Shown: positions 37,095-42,729 of the stretch, piece after piece
How positions within the stretch are numbered: position 1 is the first letter of the stretch
Layout: each line of letters opens with the position of its first letter
Notes under the pieces: model-generated
Told to the model about the DNA's origin: nothing
Databases searched by the model: none
Seen by the model: the letters and a program-made list of their open reading frames with translations, nothing else
NCBI GenBank assembly: GCA_944385765.1
Contig: CALWYL010000010.1
Span: 1 to 42,729, forward strand
Source of the DNA: an uncultured Oscillospiraceae bacterium
Lineage (GTDB): Bacteria > Bacillota > Clostridia > Oscillospirales > Oscillospiraceae
Length of the DNA stretch: 42,729 bases
Direction of reading: 5' to 3'
Made by a program: the position numbers and the translations under genes

Positions 37095-37796
37095 ATGCAG
37101 TTGAGCATTAACTTGTCCAGCACGCTGCGCATAGCCATCGTCGTGCTGGTGGTGGTGGCCGTGGTGTTCGCCATACACCTGTTGACCCGCAGCGAAAAGC
37201 TCCACGCGCGCACGCTCACGCTGCTGTGCGCGCTGGCGCTGCTCCTGGGCTGGGCCTGCCTCTTCGCCGTCTCCCACGGCCGGCCCGACCCGCGCGAGCT
37301 GGAGGGCTTTGAGCCCTTCTCCACGCGGGAGCTCTCCGCGGCCGGCGAGGCCATGGAGGACGCCGTGGCGCTGGAATACCTGGACGCCGCGGACGCATCC
37401 GGCGTGCGGCTGGTGAGCTGTGAGATGTCGTTCGTGGACGGCGAGTTCAGCCACATGGACTTCACCGCGGCCTTCAGCGGCGGGACCGACAGCTGGACGC
37501 GCCATATCGACATCACGGAGGACGGCCGGGCCGCCATTGGGGAGAGGGCGCTCTTGCTGGAGACCGTTGAGGGGCTGCCCGCTGTCTCCGATGTGGCCTC
37601 TGCCCTGGAAGGGCTGGAGACGGCCGGAATGCTGGAACACCTGGGCCTCCCCGGGGACGGCGCGGCCACGCTGACTGTCCGCACGGTGCCCGCCGCGGAA
37701 TATGTGCTGGACGGCGAGCCCGTGCCCGGGGCGGAGTACTACACCGTGCTGGAGGCGCAGCCGGCGGGAAGCGGCGTGATTCTGCTGGGAGAGTGA
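37095..37796 (+). CDS. Small membrane protein of unknown function
   Basis: 233 residues, unrecognised. Two predicted membrane helices near the N-terminus (about 11-29 and 40-60) are followed by roughly 170 residues, acidic and Ala-rich, with strand-like segments such as SCEMSFVDGEFSHMDFTAAF and ending in a beta-rich tail. The domain probably lies outside the membrane. ATG has GGGGGAG 6 nt upstream; it begins 15 bp after proS and is followed by a terminator, so it is likely cotranscribed with proS. Confidence 0.75.
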   Translation: MQLSINLSSTLRIAIVVLVVVAVVFAIHLLTRSEKLHARTLTLLCALALLLGWACLFAVSHGRPDPRELEGFEPFSTRELSAAGEAMEDAVALEYLDAADASGVRLVSCEMSFVDGEFSHMDFTAAFSGGTDSWTRHIDITEDGRAAIGERALLLETVEGLPAVSDVASALEGLETAGMLEHLGLPGDGAATLTVRTVPAAEYVLDGEPVPGAEYYTVLEAQPAGSGVILLGE

Positions 37797-37801
37797 CATT
37801 G

Positions 37802-37833
37802 GGCGGGGGCCGAAGGGCCTCCGCCTCTTTTTT
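37802..37833 (+). terminator. Intrinsic terminator after the proS unit
   Basis: A 10-bp stem with one G-U pair (37802-37811 with 37816-37825), a GAAG loop, and TCTTTTTT (37826-37833). Confidence 0.88.
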
Positions 37834-38153
37834 CCCGGATTGGCGCAGGGGAGGGCCCTGCGCGGGAAAAATCCACCCCATTTCTTTGGTCTTGCCCAAA
37901 GAAACGGGAGTGGAGCCCCAAAGAAAGGCGCTTTCGTTGTAACATGGCGGCTGCAAATACGCCGCAGTCGAATAACAGCCCGCATCGCCGGCCGCGCGTT
38001 GGGCCTTACGGCCCGGCGCTGCCGGGCAGATATCGATACCGGCGGAGATGGCGCTGACTTGAGGAAAGTTGAAGGGCCGCGCCCGCGCGGAGCGCGCTCT
38101 GCCTCCGGGCGCAGCCCGGCGATTTTCTCCTGGGCCCCGGAGCCCGGATATGA
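37834..38153. repeat. Hairpin-rich noncoding stretch, possible dispersed repeat
   Basis: About 320 bp with no convincing gene. Successive inverted repeats: GCGCAGGG/CCCTGCGC (37843-37850 and 37856-37863); TTTCTTTGG/CCAAAGAAA (37881-37889 and 37896-37904) with a further CCAAAGAAA at 37918-37926; and CCCGGC/GCCGGG near 38020-38036 and CCGGG/CCCGG near 38105-38119. Runs of such stems are typical of intergenic repeat families. Whether copies occur elsewhere cannot be seen from this window. Confidence 0.45.
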
Positions 38154-38183
38154 AAAAAGAGGAGCGCCGGGCGCTCCCCTTTT
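38154..38183. terminator. Terminator of ridA, bidirectional
   Basis: GGAGCGCC (38161-38168) and GGCGCTCC (38170-38177) form the stem. Read leftward it is followed by TCTTTTTT (38160-38153), ending ridA; read rightward by CCTTTT. Confidence 0.8.
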
Positions 38184-38196
38184 ATTTATATGTGTC

Positions 38197-38568
38197 TCAC
38201 ACCTCGGCTATGACTTCGACCTCGCAGAGGACGTTCCTGGGCAAAGTCTTTACCGCCACGCAGCTCCTGGCGGGCTTGCCGGTGAAGTAGCGGGCATAGA
38301 CCTCGTTGAAGGCGGCGAAATCGCCCATATCGGCCAGGAAGCAGGTGGTCTTGACGGCCTTCTCGAAAGAGCTGCCGGCCGCCTCGAGCACGGCGGCGAG
38401 GTTGCGCATGACCTGCTCGGCCTGCTCGGTTACGTTCTCGCCGACGAGGTCGCCGGTCGCCGCGTCGAAGGCCACCTGGCCGGAGGTGAAGACGAAACCG
38501 CCGGATATCATCGCCTGGGAATAGGGGCCGATAGCCGCGGGAGCGTGGTCGGTGTGTATGACTCTCAT
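38197..38568 (-). CDS. ridA: RidA family enamine/imine deaminase
   Basis: 123 residues, standard RidA (YjgF/YER057c/UK114) length. It hydrolyses reactive 2-aminoacrylate-type enamines and imines made by PLP enzymes. Characteristic stretches: AIGPYSQAMISGGFVFTSGQ, GDLVGENVTEQAEQVMRNL, and the active-site Arg of PARSCVAVKTLP followed by VEVIAEV. ATG at 38568 lies 10 nt after AAGGAGG. It is a single-gene unit with its own promoter and terminator. Confidence 0.96.
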   Translation of the reverse strand: MRVIHTDHAPAAIGPYSQAMISGGFVFTSGQVAFDAATGDLVGENVTEQAEQVMRNLAAVLEAAGSSFEKAVKTTCFLADMGDFAAFNEVYARYFTGKPARSCVAVKTLPRNVLCEVEVIAEV

Positions 38569-38601
38569 ATGAAGTCATCCTCCTTATTAAAGTATATGAC
38601 G

Positions 38602-38610
38602 ATTGTACCA
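38602..38610 (-). promoter_or_regulatory. Extended -10 promoter of ridA
   Basis: On the - strand TGG followed by TACAAT (38610-38602) is an extended -10 (TGnTACAAT). The -35 at 17 bp spacing is poor (TTTCCT), as expected for that promoter class. Confidence 0.6.
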
Positions 38611-38659
38611 CATTTTTTCTGCGAAGGAAACAGGAATATCAAAATTTAGGCGGTAATTG

Positions 38660-38688
38660 AAAAAGGCCCCCATGGGGGGCCTTTTTTT
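38660..38688 (-). terminator. Terminator of the hydrogenase gene, probably bidirectional
   Basis: GGCCCCC (38665-38671) pairs with GGGGGCC (38675-38681) around ATG, flanked by A5 on the left and T7 on the right. Its right flank covers the hydrogenase stop codon (38687-38689). Confidence 0.9.
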
Positions 38689-40207
38689 ATTCCTCTACCT
38701 CGCTCAGCCTGTCGGTGAACTCGCTCTCCAGCGCGCTCTGCTTGACGGCGCGGGTCTTGTAGGTGCGGACGTTGCTGGTGGCGTTGAGCACGGGCGTGAT
38801 GGTGCCGGCGCCGGCCACGCAGCCGCCCGGGCAGGCCATGCCCTCCAGCAGATAGCCGTTGCGCTTGCCGGCCTTGGCCATGGTGAGCATCTTGCGGCAC
38901 TCGCGCAGGCCGTCGCCGTACTCGATGTCCACGTGGCGGCTGGGGTCTATCTTGGCTATGGCCTCGGCCACGGCGGCGGCCACGCCTCCCACCACGGCAA
39001 AGCCGCGGCCCGCTCCGGTGCCCTTGTCAAAGTCCGTGTCGCACTCGTCGGGCTCCAGAGTGGCGAAGTTTATATCCTTGGCGTCGAACATGCCCTGCAG
39101 CTCCTCAAACGTGAGCACGAAGTCCACGTCGGAGCGCACGCTGCGGCGGCTGGCCTCCAGCTTCTTGGCGGCGCAGGGGCCCACAAACACTATCTTGGCA
39201 TTGGGGTGGTCCTTCTTCATCAGCCGCGCGGTGAGCACCATGGGCGTGAGGGCCATGGATATGTTCTCCTTGAACTCGGGGAACAGCTTCTTGGCCATGA
39301 CGCTCCAGGCGGGGCAGCAGCTGGTGCCCATGAAGTCCAGCTTCTCCGGCACATTGTCCAGGAAGTCGTGCGCCTCCTCCACGGTGCAGAGGTCCGCGCC
39401 GATGGCCACCTCCACCGTGTCGGCAAAGCCGAGCACGCGCATGGCCTTCTTCAGCTTGGGGGCGGTGGCCTCCTTGCCGAACTGGCCCACAAAGGCCGGG
39501 GCCACGCAGGCTATTACCTCCTCGCCCGCGCGGATGGCCTGTATGAGCTGGAAAATCTGGCTCTTGTCGGCTATGGCGGCGAAGGGGCAGTTCACCAGGC
39601 ACATGCCGCAGCTGACGCACTTGTCGTAGTCTATCTTGGCCCGGCCCTTCTCGTCGGAGCCGATGGCGTCCATGCCGCAGGCCTTGGCGCAGGGGCGCTC
39701 CAGGCGGCTGATGGCGTTATACGGACACTGGTTCATGCAGCGGCCGCACCTGATGCACTTCTCAGGGTCGATGTGGCTCTTGCCGTCGCGGCCCACGCTT
39801 ATCGCCCCCTTGGGGCAGACGTTCATGCACGGACGGGAGAGGCAGCCCTGGCAGTTGGAGGAGATGCGTATCTCCTTGGGCGGGCAGGCGTTGCAGGCGA
39901 AGGGGATGATGTTTATCAGAGGCGGCTCGTAGTACTTCTCAGGCAGGGCGGCCTGCTCGATGCCGTCGCTGGCCAGGCTCATCTCGGCGGCGGTGCGCAG
40001 GGGCAGGCCGCAGGCCAGGCGGAGCCTCTCGGTGACGATGGCGCGCTCCAGGAACACGTCGTGCCTGTAGTGGGCGTCCTCGCCGGGGATTATCTTATAG
40101 GGCAGCTCGTCGATGCGGGAGTAGTCGCCGCCCTCGTAGGCCAGGCGGGCGACCTCCGTAAATACGTTGCGGCGCAAATCGTCTACCGCGCTGTGTACAC
40201 CCCTCAT
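38687..40207 (-). CDS. Monomeric [FeFe] hydrogenase, group B-like
   Basis: 506 residues. Two ferredoxin-type 4Fe-4S clusters are suggested by CIRCGRCMNQCP (151-162) and CVSCGMCLVNCP (197-208), preceded by Cys105/108 and Cys119/122/127/131. The H-cluster domain has the three canonical motifs: TSCCPAW (295-301), VGPCAAKKLE (342-351) and EGMACPGGC (455-463), supplying the four cluster-binding cysteines (297 or 298, 345, 459, 463). All are intact, so hydrogenase activity is plausible. It resembles the group B enzymes of Clostridia (C. pasteurianum HydIII type), for which electron carriers and physiological direction are not settled. The strong ribosome site AAAGGAGG supports ATG at 40207. No maturase genes hydE/F/G are in the window. 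Confidence 0.93.
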   Translation of the reverse strand: MRGVHSAVDDLRRNVFTEVARLAYEGGDYSRIDELPYKIIPGEDAHYRHDVFLERAIVTERLRLACGLPLRTAAEMSLASDGIEQAALPEKYYEPPLINIIPFACNACPPKEIRISSNCQGCLSRPCMNVCPKGAISVGRDGKSHIDPEKCIRCGRCMNQCPYNAISRLERPCAKACGMDAIGSDEKGRAKIDYDKCVSCGMCLVNCPFAAIADKSQIFQLIQAIRAGEEVIACVAPAFVGQFGKEATAPKLKKAMRVLGFADTVEVAIGADLCTVEEAHDFLDNVPEKLDFMGTSCCPAWSVMAKKLFPEFKENISMALTPMVLTARLMKKDHPNAKIVFVGPCAAKKLEASRRSVRSDVDFVLTFEELQGMFDAKDINFATLEPDECDTDFDKGTGAGRGFAVVGGVAAAVAEAIAKIDPSRHVDIEYGDGLRECRKMLTMAKAGKRNGYLLEGMACPGGCVAGAGTITPVLNATSNVRTYKTRAVKQSALESEFTDRLSEVEE

Positions 40208-40230
40208 TTCAGGGCCTCCTTTGTCACGTC

Positions 40231-40249
40231 TTGTCGCAGGTTACGACAT
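40231..40249. promoter_or_regulatory. Inverted repeat at the hydrogenase transcription start
   Basis: TGTCG (40232-40236) and CGACA (40244-40248) flank 7 nt, right over the predicted +1 (about 40247) of the hydrogenase transcript. The arms are too short to be decisive. It is not a Rex-like site (TTGTGA-N6-TCACAA). Confidence 0.35.
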
Positions 40250-40253
40250 GGGC

Positions 40254-40282
40254 ATTATACAGCATCTGGGGCCGTTTGGGAA
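40254..40282 (-). promoter_or_regulatory. Sigma-A promoter of the hydrogenase gene
   Basis: On the - strand TTCCCA (40282-40277), 17 bp, perfect TATAAT (40259-40254). Confidence 0.7.
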
Positions 40283-40295
40283 GCCCTTTGGGCGC

Positions 40296-40326
40296 AAAAA
40301 AACCGCCCCCGGCGAACCGGGGGCGG
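40296..40326 (-). terminator. Terminator of the large surface-protein gene
   Basis: On the - strand a perfect 10-bp GC stem (40326-40317 with 40312-40303) with a TTCG loop is followed by T7 (40302-40296). It follows the stop at 40352 by 25 nt. Confidence 0.93.
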
Positions 40327-40351
40327 AAAACTATTAGGTTTTTACTGTCAT

Positions 40352-42729
40352 TCAAGCAGTAGGGGGAACATTATCAGTGACATTGGTCAGCAGATAGGTG
40401 CCCCAGCAGAGCGGGGTGGCCTCAAAGCTGATGGAGTTAGCGGTGGTCGGGACATTGTGATAATTAATGTTGTAGACAGCGTCAACACTGTTGGTGAAGC
40501 CGATGTCAACGACGTTGCCGGAGAAATTGCCGGCGTCCTTGACGACGGTCACGGTGACGCTCTCACCCAGGGTTATGGTGCCGGCGGGATTTGCGCCGGT
40601 GCCGAGATCGCTGCTGTAGACCTCGAAGTAATCGTGAGCGGGAATCGTGCCGCCCTCGGCGCGGGTGCCGCGGGTGAACTGGACGTCCATCTCAAGGCCC
40701 TTGACAGTCACAGTGATGGTGCGTGCGCCGGTCATGCTGTCGGTGAGCTCAGGCAGGTCGCAGGTGCCGAAAGTGAGCTCGTTGCCGGCAGTGACAGTGG
40801 CCTCGACAGCCATATCACGGGTGGTTGTGCCGTTGAAGGTGTAATCGACAAACAGGCCGTTCTCGCCGCTGTAGGTCCTGCCAGTCACAAGGCCGAGATC
40901 CTTATTGATGTTGGTGATCTTCCAGCCGGTCATGTCGGAAGACTCATTGTAACGGGTGATGTACTGCGAATCAAGGACGTTGAGCGCGCTGTCAGTGGTA
41001 TCAACCCAGCGCCAGCCGGCGGCGTAGAGCTCGTCGCTCAGGCTGTAGATGGCCTGACGCTGCCAGCCGGAGTCGACGACATAGATGAAGTCGACCTCGC
41101 CGGTGGCGGGATTCCTGGTGTAGCCGATGGTCATGTCGGGATCGACGTCTTTCTGCTTCTGCCTCCAGAGCTCCTGCATGTTGTTGCCGGTGATCGCCGG
41201 GAAGCTGGTGCTGGCGGCGCGCAGGTCGGTGATGACCACGTCGTCGGCGACATCGAAGCCGTCGAGCTCAAAGGCGGTGCCGGCTATGGAGTCAACCGTG
41301 ACGTTCGTGCTGTAGTAGCAGAGCTCGTTGGAGGTGGCACCGCCGGGGATGGTGTTCTCAACCCTCTTGGTGAGGTTGAGGATGCCGCGGTTGCCGTGGG
41401 TGTAGGTGTAGAAGCCGCGCTCCAGGACTATGTTGGAGGGGTTGCTGCCGGTGACGGCGTTGCCGGCTATGAAGAAGGTGTTGAACTTCTGGCCGTCGAG
41501 GTAAGCGCCGCCGTCATAGCTGACGAGGTATCCGTCGATGTCGCCGGTAATGCTGGTCCAGTCGCCGGCCTCAATGGTGTAAGGCACGAAGACGTAGTTG
41601 CTCTGAGCCTGGACACCGGCAACAGCAGCGAAGATCACGTCGGCCTGCCGGCCACCGGTGGAGGTGCTGCTGAGGGTCACGGCGAAGTTGGTGAGCTGCA
41701 CGGTGCCGTTGCTGGCAACGTCGAGCTTGCTCATCAGGTCAGCCACGCCGGTAGCGGTCAGCATCTGCGGGTCGTCGCCGGTCCGGGTGACAACGATGAA
41801 GGTGACGTTGTCGCGGTCAAAGTAGATGGGGGAAGCGCCGGTGATGCCGGTTATGCGGTCGCTGATGCGGGTGAAGACAAAGCTGTTGTCCTCAACGGCG
41901 TAAGCGCCGGCATAGGGGCTGTTGGTCTCGGTGACATGCGTGGCACGGTAGATGCCGGAGGCATTGGCCGTGGCGGTCAGGTCGTAGTAATCGCCGGTGA
42001 CAAGGTCAGCAGTGGGGTTGGCACTGGTGGCCACGGTGCGCTCGATAATCTCGCCGGTGGTCACGTTGATGAACTGGCAGACGGTGGTCCAGCCATAGAC
42101 ATCGTGCGGGGTGGTGTAGCGCCACTCGCCGGTGAAGTAGTAGAGCTCACGCGCGCCGCTGCGGGTGATGCTGATGAAGTCGCCGTGGTTGTCGAGCATG
42201 AAGGTGTAGTTGCGGCCGATGATGACCTCGTTGCCGATGTCACGAATCACGCCCAGCTTGGAGGCGGGCAGGACAGTGCCGTCGGCGAGGGTGATGGAGG
42301 TCTTGCCGATGCTCTGCACAACACCAGAGGTGTAGGACACCGGGTAGACGTGGTAGGCGTACTTGTCGGCGCCGCTCTCAACCCTGCTGGTGGTGCGGAT
42401 GTAGACGATGCTGTCGCCGTCGTCAATCTCGCTGATGTCGGTCAGGATCTTGGCGTTGGGAACAGTGACGCCGGCGACGCGGGTGGTCTCGGCAACGGTG
42501 TTCTTGTAGCCCAGAGCGCCGAGGCTGGCGTTCACAGTGACATAGGCGAAGTTGTTGGTGGCGGACGGAACCGCAACGGCGCTGTTGTCGATGAGGTTGA
42601 ACTCATACTCATCATACTCAGTGCCGGAGCCGATGCTCAGGTTCTGGGCATTGGCCTTCTTGGCGGCGGCGTCGCCCTCGGCGTCGGACTCATAGCAGGT
42701 GTAGCTGGTGACGGAGGCGAGGTCGTTCA
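40352..42729 (-). CDS. Large beta-rich secreted or surface protein, C-terminal part (S-layer-like)
   Basis: The reading frame is open from the right window edge to a TGA at 40352, giving 791 residues, the N-terminus missing. The sequence is Thr/Ser/Gly/Val-rich, poor in Lys and Cys, with alternating strands such as GDSIVYIRTTSRVE, TSITLADGTVLPASKLG and TITLGESVTVTVVKDAGNFSG. It ends in VPPTA with no LPxTG motif or C-terminal anchor helix, so an SLH anchor, if any, would have to lie in the missing N-terminus; none is visible here. The composition fits S-layer or large repeat surface proteins of Oscillospiraceae. Ile is coded mostly by ATC with few ATA, unlike neighbouring genes, suggesting high expression. 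Function not recognised. Confidence 0.8.
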   Translation of the reverse strand, partial: NDLASVTSYTCYESDAEGDAAAKKANAQNLSIGSGTEYDEYEFNLIDNSAVAVPSATNNFAYVTVNASLGALGYKNTVAETTRVAGVTVPNAKILTDISEIDDGDSIVYIRTTSRVESGADKYAYHVYPVSYTSGVVQSIGKTSITLADGTVLPASKLGVIRDIGNEVIIGRNYTFMLDNHGDFISITRSGARELYYFTGEWRYTTPHDVYGWTTVCQFINVTTGEIIERTVATSANPTADLVTGDYYDLTATANASGIYRATHVTETNSPYAGAYAVEDNSFVFTRISDRITGITGASPIYFDRDNVTFIVVTRTGDDPQMLTATGVADLMSKLDVASNGTVQLTNFAVTLSSTSTGGRQADVIFAAVAGVQAQSNYVFVPYTIEAGDWTSITGDIDGYLVSYDGGAYLDGQKFNTFFIAGNAVTGSNPSNIVLERGFYTYTHGNRGILNLTKRVENTIPGGATSNELCYYSTNVTVDSIAGTAFELDGFDVADDVVITDLRAASTSFPAITGNNMQELWRQKQKDVDPDMTIGYTRNPATGEVDFIYVVDSGWQRQAIYSLSDELYAAGWRWVDTTDSALNVLDSQYITRYNESSDMTGWKITNINKDLGLVTGRTYSGENGLFVDYTFNGTTTRDMAVEATVTAGNELTFGTCDLPELTDSMTGARTITVTVKGLEMDVQFTRGTRAEGGTIPAHDYFEVYSSDLGTGANPAGTITLGESVTVTVVKDAGNFSGNVVDIGFTNSVDAVYNINYHNVPTTANSISFEATPLCWGTYLLTNVTDNVPPTA

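Noticed and set aside
35739..37985. Long open frame opposite proS
   Set aside because: Shadow of proS; no family features and it crosses the proS-unit terminator.
37840..38649. Rightward open frame across the hairpin-rich gap and ridA
   Set aside because: No ribosome site, contains terminators and runs antisense to ridA.

Overview
The window looks like the replication-origin region of a GC-rich, anaerobic, spore-forming Clostridia, most likely an Oscillospiraceae-type gut bacterium. This rests on the dnaA-dnaN-yaaA-recF-remB-gyrB-gyrA order, a GerA-type spore germination operon, Shine-Dalgarno sites built on GGAGG, remB (DUF370), an archaeal/eukaryotic-type ProRS, a group-B-like [FeFe] hydrogenase, a 2-hydroxyacyl-CoA dehydratase-family gene, and heavy use of the Ile codon ATA despite high GC. 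The taxonomic placement is inference; no 16S gene is present.

Layout. 1-470: start of a leftward 2-hydroxyacyl-CoA dehydratase-family gene with its promoter and a structured leader. 817-4431: a TetR regulator with a membrane protein of unknown function, then an AI-2E-type transporter. 4516-7857: asnS and cysK diverge from two promoters whose -10 boxes overlap; a diacylglycerol-kinase-family gene follows cysK. 7922-11740: a leftward pseudouridine catabolism operon (psuK-like kinase and psuG) with a GNAT-like protein and a methyltransferase-GNAT fusion between them. 11820-14126: leftward operon dus, thpR, an ArsC/Spx-like gene and a DUF5655 gene. 14425-15303: a LysR regulator behind a palindrome-rich promoter. 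15269-19022: leftward gerAA-gerAC-gerAB behind a sigma-G-like promoter. 19121-23836: leftward mfd and a PrsA-like foldase lipoprotein.

Origin and right arm. dnaA starts at 24031. The 226-bp dnaA-dnaN gap holds DnaA-box-like 9-mers, a hairpin and a clear DnaA-trio tract, and is the probable oriC. A tightly packed rightward run follows: dnaN, yaaA, recF, remB, gyrB, gyrA, rnhA, an ABC exporter and a GNAT gene, many with 4-bp overlaps. proS has its own promoter and is followed by a small membrane protein and a terminator. 37834-38153 is a hairpin-rich noncoding stretch. Three leftward units end the window: ridA, the [FeFe] hydrogenase, and the C-terminal 791 residues of a large beta-rich, probably cell-surface protein that runs off the right edge.

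Most promoters could be read directly as sigma-A hexamers with 16-17 bp spacers. They were used to correct several start codons (asnS, psuG, psuK, methyltransferase-GNAT, dus, LysR). I see no CRISPR array, insertion sequence, phage gene, rRNA or tRNA. The most interesting signals are the non-standard DnaA boxes together with a changed DnaA recognition motif (GRNHSTV), the shared -10 of asnS and cysK, and two genes (mfd, gerAA) that appear to be leaderless.
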